Below, piece by piece: positions 41,596 to 51,419 of a stretch of 64,000 nucleotides of DNA (position 1 is the first letter of the stretch; the number at the start of each line of letters is the position of its first letter). Position numbers and translations under genes: made by a program. The DNA comes from Rhodospirillaceae bacterium. Its GTDB lineage: Bacteria; Pseudomonadota; Alphaproteobacteria; UBA8366; Aestuariispiraceae. Location: assembly GCA_002709955.1 (NCBI GenBank), contig PAQY01000017.1, positions 121,895 to 185,894 on the forward strand, given 5' to 3'. The notes beneath the pieces are model-generated. The model saw only the letters and a program-made list of their open reading frames with translations, had not been told where the DNA came from and made no database searches.

Positions 41596-42474
41596 ATGCC
41601 AATATACAAAACGATTTTGATCCTACCCGATGAGGCATCGGTTTTCCCCTTTCAGGAAGCGGTGGAAGACTATGCCTTGGGAACTGCCGCCTTTGAATGG
41701 GAAGGCGGGCCCAATTGGTCGCTGGAATTCTATACGGACGGTCTGCCCCCAATGGCGGACCTTCAACCCCGGCTGGTTTCAGCGGCGCAACAGGCTGGTA
41801 TTGCAAATCCGGACCCGATCGTTGCACCCCTGCCTGATATCGATTGGGTTGCGGAAAATCAAAAAAGCTTCCAGCCGATCCGTGCCGGGCGCTTTTTTGT
41901 GCATCAGGAATTTCATGACGATCCCATCCCTGCCGGGGCGGTTCCTCTGGTCGTGAATGCCGGAACGGCCTTTGGCACGGGCACCCATGCCACAACATGG
42001 GGCTGTCTGGTAATGATCGATTATCTGCTGCGGATGGGAATACGTCCCGGTCGCGCCCTGGATCTGGGCTGTGGAACGGCGATTCTGGCGATGGCGCTGT
42101 GTAAAACGCTGCACCAGGCCCGTGTTGTCGGCAGTGACATTGATCCGGAAGCCGTCCGTGTGGCGCGGGAAAATGGCCGTATTAATGGACTGTTGCCACC
42201 AAATTTGCGCCTGACCACGGCCAATGGTCTTGGGCATCCCCTCATCCGCCAGGGTGGCCCCTATGACTTGATCGTCGCCAATATACTGGCGAGACCCCTG
42301 ATGTTGCTGTCGCGCGACATCATCCGCGCGACAGCACCAGGTGGATTGATTATCCTGTCAGGCCTGCTGGTTCAGCAGGAGGCGATGGTCCTGGGCGCGT
42401 ATCGTATGCAAGGCTTCAGCCTGCGCGCCAAACAGCGACGGGACGGTTGGTCCGCCCTATTGCTGGGCCGGTAA
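41596..42474 (+). CDS. prmA: ribosomal protein L11 methyltransferase
   Basis: GTAFGTGTHATTWGCL, ALDLGCGTAILAMAL, LIVANILARPL. Confidence 0.93.
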   Translation: MPIYKTILILPDEASVFPFQEAVEDYALGTAAFEWEGGPNWSLEFYTDGLPPMADLQPRLVSAAQQAGIANPDPIVAPLPDIDWVAENQKSFQPIRAGRFFVHQEFHDDPIPAGAVPLVVNAGTAFGTGTHATTWGCLVMIDYLLRMGIRPGRALDLGCGTAILAMALCKTLHQARVVGSDIDPEAVRVARENGRINGLLPPNLRLTTANGLGHPLIRQGGPYDLIVANILARPLMLLSRDIIRATAPGGLIILSGLLVQQEAMVLGAYRMQGFSLRAKQRRDGWSALLLGR

Positions 42475-42490
42475 GCTTACACTGCGGCCG

Positions 42491-42673
42491 TTAGCGACTG
42501 GCTTTGGCAGACGCGGCGCTGTCAATGTGCAGAACCTGCATCAGGCTCTTAAAGCCCCGCACGATCATATCCCGAAGCGCAATGCTTTGCAGCCGACGAC
42601 CTTCTCGCGCCATGCGCATAACTTCGTCGTAATCGATTGGTTCATAGCTATAGTCAGTGTTTGGTGTGTTCAT
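42491..42673 (-). CDS. small 60-aa protein of unknown function
   Basis: ORF with R/L-rich helix YDEVMRMAREGRRLQSIALRDMIVRGFKSLMQ; conserved-looking upstream operators. Confidence 0.55.
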   Translation of the reverse strand: MNTPNTDYSYEPIDYDEVMRMAREGRRLQSIALRDMIVRGFKSLMQVLHIDSAASAKASR

Positions 42674-42704
42674 AATCTGGTGCTCCTCAGAGAGTTGCGG
42701 TTAG

Positions 42705-42740
42705 TGTTGCGATGCACAATTTTCATATTGCACTGCACAA
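42705..42740. promoter_or_regulatory. two direct TGC-N3-GCA sites 21 bp apart (TGTTGCGATGCACAA, TATTGCACTGCACAA), PhaR-like
   Basis: same motif as upstream of phasin (TGCTGCACTGCACAA at 11456). Confidence 0.55.
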
Positions 42741-42814
42741 TAAGATGGTACAAAGAAAGCACCTTGTGAAGTTGGGTATGCCTCAAATCCCTTGTGCATT
42801 GTAGGAACAAATAG

Positions 42815-43759
42815 ATGGATATCGCCCCGCAGATGTTGTTATTCGCAAAGGTCGTCGAAGATGGCGGGTTTTCTGCGACCGCACGTCGCCAGGGCCTGAC
42901 CCCCTCTGCGATCAGCAAACAGATCAGCCAGTTGGAAGACCGCCTGGGGGTGCGCCTATTGAACCGGTCCACGCGGCGCATGTCTTTGACGGAAGAAGGA
43001 AAAGTCTTCTACGACCGCTGTGTCGAGATCGCGACAAAGGTTGCAGATGCGGAAGCAGCGATCGTGTCCCTGGGCAGCCATCCACAAGGCACCTTGCGGG
43101 TCGCATCCACGGTGGCGTTCGGGAAAATGCAGCTATTGCCTTTGCTGCCGCTCTTTCTGGAGAAAAACCCGGATGTGCGGGTGGCGCTGGAACTGTCTGA
43201 CCGCCCGATTGATTTTGTTGCAGAGCAGGTCGACGTCGCCATTCGATTTACGGAACAGATTGATGATGACACGCTGGTGGTGCGCAAGCTGGCCCCCAAT
43301 CGCCGGGTTTTCTGTGCTGCGCCAGACTATATCGCCGCCCATGGCATTCCTGAGACCCCCGATGATCTGGCTGCGCATAATTGTCTGACCCTGTCGACGG
43401 TCGCGCGATGGAATGACTGGCAGTTCACGACACCCACGGGGCCAAAGATTTATCGGGTGAAGGGGAATTTTGAAGCAAACAGCGCCGATGCAGTCTATCA
43501 CGCGACCCTGGCCGGGATTGGCATTTCGCGTCTTTCAACCTATCTGATCGGACCGGATCTGCGCGCTGGACGGCTGGTGCGGGTGCTGCCGGATCATGCC
43601 GATGAAGGGTCCGATATATTGGCGGTTTACTCGGATCGGCGGAATCTGTCGCCAAAAGTCCGGGCCTTTGTCGATCATATGGCGGAAAGCTATGGCGATC
43701 CGCCGCCGTGGGAATGGGATGGAGCAGAGTCCTTTGGTGCCGTTGCAAAGCCGGATTAG
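42815..43759 (+). CDS. LysR family transcriptional regulator
   Basis: MLLFAKVVEDGGFSATARRQGLTPSAISKQISQLEDRLGVRLLNRSTRRMSLTEEG. Confidence 0.94.
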   Translation: MDIAPQMLLFAKVVEDGGFSATARRQGLTPSAISKQISQLEDRLGVRLLNRSTRRMSLTEEGKVFYDRCVEIATKVADAEAAIVSLGSHPQGTLRVASTVAFGKMQLLPLLPLFLEKNPDVRVALELSDRPIDFVAEQVDVAIRFTEQIDDDTLVVRKLAPNRRVFCAAPDYIAAHGIPETPDDLAAHNCLTLSTVARWNDWQFTTPTGPKIYRVKGNFEANSADAVYHATLAGIGISRLSTYLIGPDLRAGRLVRVLPDHADEGSDILAVYSDRRNLSPKVRAFVDHMAESYGDPPPWEWDGAESFGAVAKPD

Positions 43760-43954
43760 CCCCTGGAATCTCTTTCAGGGGGGGATGTCTGCAATTTCTG
43801 GCGGTTGCAGCACCGGGCCGGTGACCCTATATACCCCCTTGAAGTCTTAACCACGGCGTCACAATTAAGGGCGATCCGATCACATTTCTGAAGGGGCATC
43901 TAGGAAGCGCTGAAATCAGGCTTGGTGATGCCCGCTTAACACTGGAGGTAAACA

Positions 43955-45877
43955 ATGGGTAAAGTAATTGGTATTGATTTGGGCACCACGAATTCCTGCG
44001 TCGCAGTGATGGAAGGGTCCAATGCAAAGGTTATTGAGAACGCGGAAGGCGCGCGCACGACGCCGTCTATGGTCGCGTTCACGGAAGACGGCGAACGTCT
44101 GGTTGGCCCGGCTGCAAAGCGCCAGGCTGTGACCAATCCGGAAAGCACGCTGTATGCGATCAAACGCTTGATCGGGCGTCGATTCACCGATGCAGAAGTT
44201 AAGAAAGACATCAAAAACGCCCCCTTCAAGATTATCAAAGCCGATGGCGGCGATGCCTGGGTTGAAGTGCGCGGCGAAAAATACGCTCCGTCACAAATCT
44301 CTGCGATGATTTTGCAGAAAATGAAGGAAACCGCCGAAAGCTATTTGGGCGAAACCGTTGATCAGGCCGTGATTACCGTCCCGGCCTATTTTAACGACAG
44401 CCAGCGCCAGGCGACCAAGGATGCGGGTAAGATTGCAGGCCTTGACGTGCTGCGCATCATCAACGAGCCGACGGCCGCTGCCCTGGCCTATGGGCTGGAA
44501 AAGAAGGGCTCTGGGACGATCGCTGTCTATGACTTGGGCGGCGGGACGTTTGACGTGTCGGTTCTGGAAATCGGCGATGGCGTGTTCGAAGTGAAATCCA
44601 CCAACGGGGATACGTTCCTGGGCGGGGAAGACTTTGACCAATCCATCATCGACTATCTGGCGGATGAGTTCAAAAAAGAGCAAGGCATCGACCTGCGCAC
44701 CGACAAGCTGGCACTGCAGCGTTTGAAGGAAGCCGCTGAAAAAGCGAAGATTGAATTGTCTTCGTCTACACAGACCGATGTGAACCTGCCCTTTATCACG
44801 GCGGACGCCTCTGGTCCCAAGCACCTGAACATCAAGATCAGCCGCTCCAAACTGGAAAGCCTGGTTGGCGATCTGGTCAAGCGCACTGTTGGCCCGTGTA
44901 AGGCCGCCTTGAAAGATGCTGGGCTGAAGGCCTCTGAAATCGATGAAGTCATTCTGGTTGGCGGTATGACCCGCATGCCCAAAGTGATCGAAACGGTTAA
45001 GGAAATCTTCGGCAAAGACCCGCATCGCGGCGTGAACCCGGATGAAGTGGTTGCCATCGGCGCGGCCATTCAGGCAGGCGTTCTGCAGGGCGACGTGAAA
45101 GACGTGCTGTTGCTGGACGTAACCCCGCTGTCGCTGGGGATCGAAACCCTGGGCGGTGTGTTCACCCGTTTGATCGACCGCAACACGACGATCCCGACCA
45201 AGAAGTCGCAGGTCTTCTCCACGGCGGAGGACAATCAGTCTGCCGTGACGATCCGCGTCTTCCAGGGTGAACGGGAAATGGCGGCGGATAACAAGCTGTT
45301 GGGTCAGTTCGACCTGGTCGGTATTCCGCCCTCACCGCGTGGCATGCCCCAGATCGAAGTTACGTTTGATATCGACGCCAATGGCATCGTCAACGTGTCT
45401 GCGAAAGACAAGGGCACCGGCAAGGAACAGCAGATCCGCATTCAGGCCTCTGGCGGTCTCTCAGATGATGAGATCGAGCAGATGGTGAAGGATGCTGAAA
45501 CAAACGCTGATACCGACAAGCAACGCCGCGCTCTGGTTGAAGTGCGCAATGCTGCCGACAGTGCGATTCACACCACGGAAAAGGCTCTGGCCGATCATGG
45601 CGACGCCCTGTCCGGGGATGAAAAGCAGGCGATCGAAGATGCGATTGCGGCCTTGAAAGAAGCCAAGGACGGCGATGATGTCGAAGACATCAAGGCCAAG
45701 ACTGACGCCGTTGCACAGGCATCCATGAAGCTGGGGGAAGCCATGTATAAGGCGGCCCAGGCTGAAGGGGGCGATGCGGATATGGGGGCTGATGGGCCTT
45801 CTGCCGGCGGCCAGGAAGAAACCGTTGTTGATGCCGACTTCGAAGAAGTCGACGACGACAAGAAAGACAAATCCTAA
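43955..45877 (+). CDS. dnaK: molecular chaperone DnaK
   Basis: [59 protein letters not shown]. Confidence 0.98.
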   Translation: MGKVIGIDLGTTNSCVAVMEGSNAKVIENAEGARTTPSMVAFTEDGERLVGPAAKRQAVTNPESTLYAIKRLIGRRFTDAEVKKDIKNAPFKIIKADGGDAWVEVRGEKYAPSQISAMILQKMKETAESYLGETVDQAVITVPAYFNDSQRQATKDAGKIAGLDVLRIINEPTAAALAYGLEKKGSGTIAVYDLGGGTFDVSVLEIGDGVFEVKSTNGDTFLGGEDFDQSIIDYLADEFKKEQGIDLRTDKLALQRLKEAAEKAKIELSSSTQTDVNLPFITADASGPKHLNIKISRSKLESLVGDLVKRTVGPCKAALKDAGLKASEIDEVILVGGMTRMPKVIETVKEIFGKDPHRGVNPDEVVAIGAAIQAGVLQGDVKDVLLLDVTPLSLGIETLGGVFTRLIDRNTTIPTKKSQVFSTAEDNQSAVTIRVFQGEREMAADNKLLGQFDLVGIPPSPRGMPQIEVTFDIDANGIVNVSAKDKGTGKEQQIRIQASGGLSDDEIEQMVKDAETNADTDKQRRALVEVRNAADSAIHTTEKALADHGDALSGDEKQAIEDAIAALKEAKDGDDVEDIKAKTDAVAQASMKLGEAMYKAAQAEGGDADMGADGPSAGGQEETVVDADFEEVDDDKKDKS

Positions 45878-45892
45878 CCATCACACGGGAAA

Positions 45893-45922
45893 AGGCCCCG
45901 TCGCTTGATCGCGGCGGGGCCT
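45893..45922 (+). other. dnaK-dnaJ intergenic stem-loop
   Basis: AGGCCCCG ... CGGGGCCT with inner CGC/GCG, no U-tract. Confidence 0.75.
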
Positions 45923-45944
45923 CACCCTATACGGGGAGAGGGTT

Positions 45945-47090
45945 ATGTCTAAGGCTGACTTTTATCAAACACTTGGGGTCCAGAAAGGCGCGTCTGCGGA
46001 CGAGCTGAAAAAGGCCTATCGCAAGCTTGCCATGCAGTATCATCCGGACCGCAATCCCGGGGATGCAGCGGCGGAAGCAAAATTCAAGGAAGTCGGAGAG
46101 GCCTATGAGGTCCTCAAAGACGAACAGAAGCGCGCAGCCTATGATCGCTTCGGCCATGAAGCCTTTGAACAACAGGGCGGCATGGGCGGACGCGGACAGG
46201 CGGGCGCAGGTTTTGGTGGTTTTACCGACATATTCGAAGAAATGTTCGGCGATTTCATGGGCGGCGGCGGCGGTCGTGGTCGTGGCGGCCAGCGCGCATC
46301 GCGCGGCGCGGATCAGCGCTTTAACCTGGAAATTGCTCTGGAAGATGCCTTCAAGGGCCGCACGGTTGAAATCAAGGTTCCAACGGCGGTCACCTGTGAT
46401 GTCTGTGACGGACATGGCGCAGAAGACGGCGCAAAGCCGGTCAATTGCGGCACCTGTGGTGGCGATGGCAAGGTGCGAGCCAGCCAGGGCTTCTTTACAA
46501 TCGAACGGACCTGCCCAACCTGTCAGGGTCAGGGCCAGGTCATCGACAAGCCCTGTCGGAAATGCTCCGGCTCAGGGCGTATGCACAAGGATAAATCGCT
46601 CAGCGTCAACATCCCGAAAGGGGTTGAGGAAGGCACCCGCATTCGCCTGACCGGCGAAGGGGAGGCAGGCCTGCGTGGCGCGCCACCGGGGGATTTATAT
46701 ATCTTCTTGTCGGTGAAGCCCCATAATCTGTTTCAACGGGAAGCCGAAAACCTGTTCTGCCGCGTGCCGATCAGCATGGCCGATGCCGCCCTGGGAGGGG
46801 AAATCGAAGTCCCCACCATCGAAGGGGGCCGCGCCAAGGTGAAGGTGCCGGAAGGCACACAAACCGCCCAGCGCTTCCGCCTGCGCGGCAAGGGCATGCC
46901 GGTCCTGCACACCCAGAATCGCGGCGATATGTATATCGAACTGGCGGTCGAAACCCCTATGAACCTGACCCGACGGCAGAAAGAACTGCTGAAAGAATTC
47001 CGCGACGAGGGCAAAGGCAAGAATACCAGCCCCGAAACCGACGGATTCTTCACCAAGGTCAAAGAATTCTGGGATGATCTGACGGAATAG
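45945..47090 (+). CDS. dnaJ: molecular chaperone DnaJ
   Basis: J domain (YHPDRNPGD) and four CxxCxGxG zinc repeats. Confidence 0.97.
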   Translation: MSKADFYQTLGVQKGASADELKKAYRKLAMQYHPDRNPGDAAAEAKFKEVGEAYEVLKDEQKRAAYDRFGHEAFEQQGGMGGRGQAGAGFGGFTDIFEEMFGDFMGGGGGRGRGGQRASRGADQRFNLEIALEDAFKGRTVEIKVPTAVTCDVCDGHGAEDGAKPVNCGTCGGDGKVRASQGFFTIERTCPTCQGQGQVIDKPCRKCSGSGRMHKDKSLSVNIPKGVEEGTRIRLTGEGEAGLRGAPPGDLYIFLSVKPHNLFQREAENLFCRVPISMADAALGGEIEVPTIEGGRAKVKVPEGTQTAQRFRLRGKGMPVLHTQNRGDMYIELAVETPMNLTRRQKELLKEFRDEGKGKNTSPETDGFFTKVKEFWDDLTE

Positions 47091-47172
47091 GCCTGACTGC
47101 ATGCGCCCTTGACCAATCCGCCGGATTTCCGTCTAAAGGGAGCCGGTTTCATTGGGAATGGGAGTAGCGTTT

Positions 47173-47988
47173 ATGTCGGACGGGATTCTGAACATTGCGA
47201 TCATGGGGGCCGGGGGTCGCATGGGGCAGATGCTGGTGCGCGAAGTGACCGCGACGCCTGGCTGTCATGTCATCGGGGCGACGGACCGTGAGGGCTCCCC
47301 CCATATCGGGGAGGACGCTGGCAGCCTTGCCGGGATCAAGGCCTTGGGCGTTTTGATTGAGGATGATCCCGCCCCGGTGATCGCCCGCGCCCATGCCGTG
47401 ATTGATTTTACCGCCCCCGCAGCGACTGTCGAACATACCAGGCTGTGCGCCCAGGCCAATGCGGCCCATATCGTTGGCACGACCGGACTTTCCAAGGTAG
47501 ATGAAGCCGCCCTGGAAATGGCATCGCGGCATTCCGCCGTGGTCTATGCCCCCAATATGTCTGTTGGCGTGACCTTGCTGATGGCGTTGACCGAAAAAGT
47601 CGCCGCTGTTCTGGGGACGGATTATGATATCGAGGTTCTGGAAATGCACCACCGTCACAAGGTCGATGCGCCCTCCGGCACCGCGCTGGGCCTGGGGAAG
47701 GCCGCCGCCAAGGGGCGTGGCGTGGATCATGATACCGCCGCCGTTTATGCCCGCCAGGGTCATACCGGCGCGCGCAAAGAAGGGACGATTGGCTATGCCA
47801 CCCTGCGCGGTGGCGATGTTGTCGGCGACCATACAGTGATGTTTGCTGGAGAGGGTGAGCGTATCGAGATCGGCCACAAAGCCTCCAGCCGTCAGGTCTT
47901 CGCTGCCGGTGCCCTGCGCGCCGCCCGCTGGGCCCACAGCCAACCCTATGGCCTGTATTCCATGCGCGATGTCCTGGGGTTGGAGTGA
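47173..47988 (+). CDS. dapB: 4-hydroxy-tetrahydrodipicolinate reductase
   Basis: IAIMGAGGRMGQMLVRE, EMHHRHKVDAPSGTAL. Confidence 0.95.
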   Translation: MSDGILNIAIMGAGGRMGQMLVREVTATPGCHVIGATDREGSPHIGEDAGSLAGIKALGVLIEDDPAPVIARAHAVIDFTAPAATVEHTRLCAQANAAHIVGTTGLSKVDEAALEMASRHSAVVYAPNMSVGVTLLMALTEKVAAVLGTDYDIEVLEMHHRHKVDAPSGTALGLGKAAAKGRGVDHDTAAVYARQGHTGARKEGTIGYATLRGGDVVGDHTVMFAGEGERIEIGHKASSRQVFAAGALRAARWAHSQPYGLYSMRDVLGLE

Positions 47989-47989
47989 T

Positions 47990-48784
47990 CTAAATTTCCA
48001 GAAAATCTGTGATCTTCTGGGCCACCACGTCAGGTTTTTCTAGGCAGGGGAGGTGGCCTGCCTGGTCGATTACTTCATAGCGGGCATTGGGCATCAGATC
48101 CGCCATAGCATTGACCAGTTCCGGCGGGGTCGCCAGATCGGCGCTGCCACACAGGCACAGGGTTTTAGCTTCAATCTGTGCCGTTGATTCCGTCAGGTCT
48201 GCATCACGAATGGCGGCGCACAGATCCGTATATCCCTGTGCCGGGATACGGGTCAGCATTGCCCAGGCCCCGTCATAGATTTCCGGGTTTGCCGCCTTGA
48301 AGCCAGGGTCGAACCACCGCAGCAGGACTGCTTCCGCGATGGAAGATAGACCATCCTTCTGGACAGCGGCGATGCGGGGATTCCAGACATCCGGGCTGCC
48401 GATCTTATGGGCCGTGTCGCACAGGACAAGATTTGCGATCCGCTTCGGGGCTTTCGCAGCGACGCTTTGGGCGACCATGCCCCCGACGGAAAGACCAACC
48501 ATATGCACGGTCGAAATGTCCAGCGCATCCAACAGGGCAATGAAATCATCCGCCAGTCCCTCAATGCTGACCAGACCATCCGACAGGGCGGTCAGACCGT
48601 GCCCGCGCATGTCATAACACAGGGTCCGCACGGTCTGGGGCAGGCGGTCAATGACACCATCCCAGATCCTGAAATCCGTCCCTAATGAATTTGCAAAGGC
48701 GACGACTGGGGCATCCTCCCCGGCCGTTTCCGGCACAGTCAGGCGATAATGATGGGTGCACCCATTCACGGTTAAAAACGGCAT
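47990..48784 (-). CDS. alpha/beta hydrolase, 3-oxoadipate enol-lactonase-like
   Basis: NSLGTDFRIWDGVIDRL, CYDMRGHGLT, GLSVGGMVAQ, AGHLPCLEKPD. Confidence 0.85.
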   Translation of the reverse strand: MPFLTVNGCTHHYRLTVPETAGEDAPVVAFANSLGTDFRIWDGVIDRLPQTVRTLCYDMRGHGLTALSDGLVSIEGLADDFIALLDALDISTVHMVGLSVGGMVAQSVAAKAPKRIANLVLCDTAHKIGSPDVWNPRIAAVQKDGLSSIAEAVLLRWFDPGFKAANPEIYDGAWAMLTRIPAQGYTDLCAAIRDADLTESTAQIEAKTLCLCGSADLATPPELVNAMADLMPNARYEVIDQAGHLPCLEKPDVVAQKITDFLEI

Positions 48785-48807
48785 CCTGAAACTCCTTTGC
48801 AAAAACA

Positions 48808-48835
48808 TTTTAAGCTTGAAATATTTTCTCTCAAG
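48808..48835. promoter_or_regulatory. putative operator TTTTAAGCTTGAAATATTTTCTCTCAAG between divergent hydrolase and thioesterase genes
   Basis: near-palindrome matching the site at 4549-4560. Confidence 0.5.
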
Positions 48836-48869
48836 CCCGACACTCTGTGCAACAGAAAAGAGGATACCG

Positions 48870-49292
48870 ATGCCAGCCTTTGAAACAACGCGCAAAATCC
48901 TGTTTGAACATTGCGACCCGGCGGGCATCGTTTTTTATCCCCGCTATTTTGAAATGCTAAACAATGTTGTTGAGGAATGGTTCGAGGATTTCCTGGGGGT
49001 ATCGTTTGCCCAATTGCATGGTGAGCGCCACAGCGGTATTCCAACCGTGTCCCTGCAGGCGGATTTCAAGAAACCCAGCCGCCTGGGGGATGTTGTAACC
49101 TTTCGATATGGCATTGAAAAACTGGGCGGGTCCAGCCTGACAGCGCGGTTTGAAATTCATGGACCCGATGGGTTGCGCCTGTCGGGACAACAGGTCCTGG
49201 TGCATGTCGACATCAATGTGATGAAGCCAACGCCATTTCCCGATGATTTACGCGCAGGCCTGGAACGCACCAGAATAGACGTCAGCAATTAG
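48870..49292 (+). CDS. acyl-CoA thioesterase, 4-hydroxybenzoyl-CoA thioesterase-like hotdog fold
   Basis: ILFEHCDPAGIVFYPRYFEMLNNVVEEWFEDFLG motif. Confidence 0.9.
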   Translation: MPAFETTRKILFEHCDPAGIVFYPRYFEMLNNVVEEWFEDFLGVSFAQLHGERHSGIPTVSLQADFKKPSRLGDVVTFRYGIEKLGGSSLTARFEIHGPDGLRLSGQQVLVHVDINVMKPTPFPDDLRAGLERTRIDVSN

Positions 49293-49308
49293 GGTAAGGA
49301 AACCGATC

Positions 49309-49707
49309 ATGCATCAGAAATTACATCCCAGCACATGGAAGAAAGCCTCTGGCTATGCCAATGGCATAGAGGCCCCGGCGGGGCGCACCTTGTTCCTGGG
49401 CGGTCAGATCGGTTGGACCGGGGATCAGGTCTTTGAAAGTGATGATTTCATTGATCAGGTTCGCCAGACGCTGAAAAACATCGTCGCCATTCTGGCAGAA
49501 GCGGGCGCGGGACCGGAGCATCTGGTGCGCCTGACCTGGTTTGTGACCGACAAGCGCGAATATCTTGCCCGTTTGAAAGAAGTGGGCGAGGCCTATCGCG
49601 AGACATTGGGGAAAAACTTTCCGGCCATGACCATGGTGCAGGTTGTCGCCCTGGTCGAGGATCGGGCCAAGGTTGAAATTGAAGCAACGGCGGTTCTGCC
49701 TGCATAA
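49309..49707 (+). CDS. RidA (YjgF/YER057c/UK114) family protein
   Basis: GRTLFLGGQIGW ... NIVAILAEAGAGPEHLVRLTWFVTDKREY. Confidence 0.87.
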   Translation: MHQKLHPSTWKKASGYANGIEAPAGRTLFLGGQIGWTGDQVFESDDFIDQVRQTLKNIVAILAEAGAGPEHLVRLTWFVTDKREYLARLKEVGEAYRETLGKNFPAMTMVQVVALVEDRAKVEIEATAVLPA

Positions 49708-49811
49708 TCTTTCACATCCCACTGCTTCGCACTTGACCCGAAGCCTTGTTCCGGGGAAAGGTCACACTCCCTGACGAATTCAGTCACCGGGGGCCAGCGG
49801 AGCATTCATCC

Positions 49812-50540
49812 ATGTTAGGAATTCTTTCAGTCGGGCTGTTGATCGGCATGCAGCACGCGCTTGAGGCCGATCACGTCGCTGCTGTGTCCTGTATCGCCAC
49901 ACGGGAACGCTCTGTTGGGCGTATCGTCCGTCATGGGGTTATCTGGGGCTTTGGTCACTGTCTGACCCTGATCGTCATCGCAGGCGGTGCGATCCTGTTC
50001 GGCGCGGTCCTGCCAGATCGGTTTTCCACCCTTTTGGAAATTCTGGTCGGGGGAATGCTGGTCATACTGGGCGGCCAGGTGATCTATCGACTTGTGCGCG
50101 ATCGGCTGCATTTTCATCGCCATCGTCACAGCGATGGTACGGTCCATCTGCACGCCCATTCGCATGCGAAAGATGCCCTGCCAGTCCAGGATACACATCC
50201 TCAGCAAGTGCCTGCCCCGAAACATGATCATGGTCATCCGGCAGGTTTGCCATGGCGCACATTGTTGATCGGCATGACCCATGGCATGGCGGGATCTGCG
50301 GCGCTGTTGGTCGTGACTGCGGCTGGGATGCAATCCAGTGTGCTCAGCTTCGCCTATATCGCCTTGTTTGGCGTCGGCTCGCTTGTGGGAATGGCCTTGC
50401 TGTCCTCCCTTATGGCCGTGCCCCTGGCCTGGTCGGCCCGTGCAATGACCTGGACGCATCGGGGCCTGCAATCGGTCACCGGAACGGCGACAGCAGCGCT
50501 AGGCCTGTGGATCGCCGTAGAGGCTGTCAGCAAGCTTTAG
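49812..50540 (+). CDS. UreH/NiCoT-like metal transporter with central His-rich loop
   Basis: MQHALEADHVAAVS (HX4DH) and GMTHGMAGSAAL; HFHRHRHSDGTVHLHAHSHAKD loop. Confidence 0.78.
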   Translation: MLGILSVGLLIGMQHALEADHVAAVSCIATRERSVGRIVRHGVIWGFGHCLTLIVIAGGAILFGAVLPDRFSTLLEILVGGMLVILGGQVIYRLVRDRLHFHRHRHSDGTVHLHAHSHAKDALPVQDTHPQQVPAPKHDHGHPAGLPWRTLLIGMTHGMAGSAALLVVTAAGMQSSVLSFAYIALFGVGSLVGMALLSSLMAVPLAWSARAMTWTHRGLQSVTGTATAALGLWIAVEAVSKL

Positions 50541-51319
50541 TGTGGTTTCCGCGCCCGGAAGTGATGCGGGCAATGTTCGCCGGATTCCAGAACAACCAGC
50601 ATCGCCTCCCAGGTATTGATCATGCCTTGCAGGTCCTCTGCGCCAAGGGTCGCCTCAAATTTTTGGCGTTCGGGACCGCGCAGGCGTGCCAGTTCCTCCT
50701 TGGCAACATCGCGATACCAGGGGTTCCGATTGGTCAATTGAATGTCGACGAACCCGGCCGCAGACAGGGCGTCCCGATAGCGGGAGGGGGAGGCCATGCC
50801 GAACCCTAAATCTTCCTGTGCGATATAGGCCGCCATTTCCGGGCTGGGATCGCCATCATGGGATATCAGCCAGTCTGAAGCGGCGAACCATCCACCAGCG
50901 CGCAGCACACGAAAGGCATCCTGCGCCAGGGCGTGTTTGTCGGGAATATGGACGATGGAATCCTTGCTGAAAACGATATCAACAGAGGCATCCGGCAGGG
51001 GAAAAGGGCCCGGCGTGACCTGGCGTATTTCGACGCGGTCCGTCAATCCCGCATCGGCAACATGGCGTCTGGCATGGGCACAGACGGGATCTTCCACATC
51101 CAGCCCGATGACTTTCCCTGCCTGATACTGTCCGGCCAGGGCGATTGTTATACCGCCTGCGCCGCTGCCGATATCCACAATGGTCTTACCGGTAAGATCC
51201 AGCCCGGTCAGAATGCGCGCCACTTCTTCCGGTCCGCCAGGGCTCAGGAATCCGTCACCCCACAAGGCTTCCAGAAACGCGATATGGCGATCGTCATAGT
51301 TTAAATCGTCATCCAGCAT
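50537..51319 (-). CDS. class I SAM-dependent methyltransferase
   Basis: IVDIGSGAGGITIALAGQY ... GPFPLPDASVDIVFSKDSIVHIPDK. Confidence 0.85.
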   Translation of the reverse strand: MLDDDLNYDDRHIAFLEALWGDGFLSPGGPEEVARILTGLDLTGKTIVDIGSGAGGITIALAGQYQAGKVIGLDVEDPVCAHARRHVADAGLTDRVEIRQVTPGPFPLPDASVDIVFSKDSIVHIPDKHALAQDAFRVLRAGGWFAASDWLISHDGDPSPEMAAYIAQEDLGFGMASPSRYRDALSAAGFVDIQLTNRNPWYRDVAKEELARLRGPERQKFEATLGAEDLQGMINTWEAMLVVLESGEHCPHHFRARKPH

Positions 51320-51339
51320 TGTCCCCCCTTTAGTCTGGT

Positions 51340-51382
51340 GCAAAAAACAATGGGCGCAAAGGGTATGATCCCTTCGCGCCCA
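51340..51382 (-). terminator. rho-independent terminator (minus strand) downstream of the binding-protein gene
   Basis: minus strand TGGGCGCGAAGGG-ATCATA-CCCTTTGCGCCCATTGTTTTTT. Confidence 0.8.
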
Positions 51383-51419
51383 CGGCAAATCTGAATTCAG
51401 TGCTGTATTCCAGGATGGA

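Noticed and set aside
45893-45922. dnaK-dnaJ hairpin as a novel regulatory RNA
   Set aside because: Stem-loops between dnaK and dnaJ are commonplace; no extra feature supports novelty.
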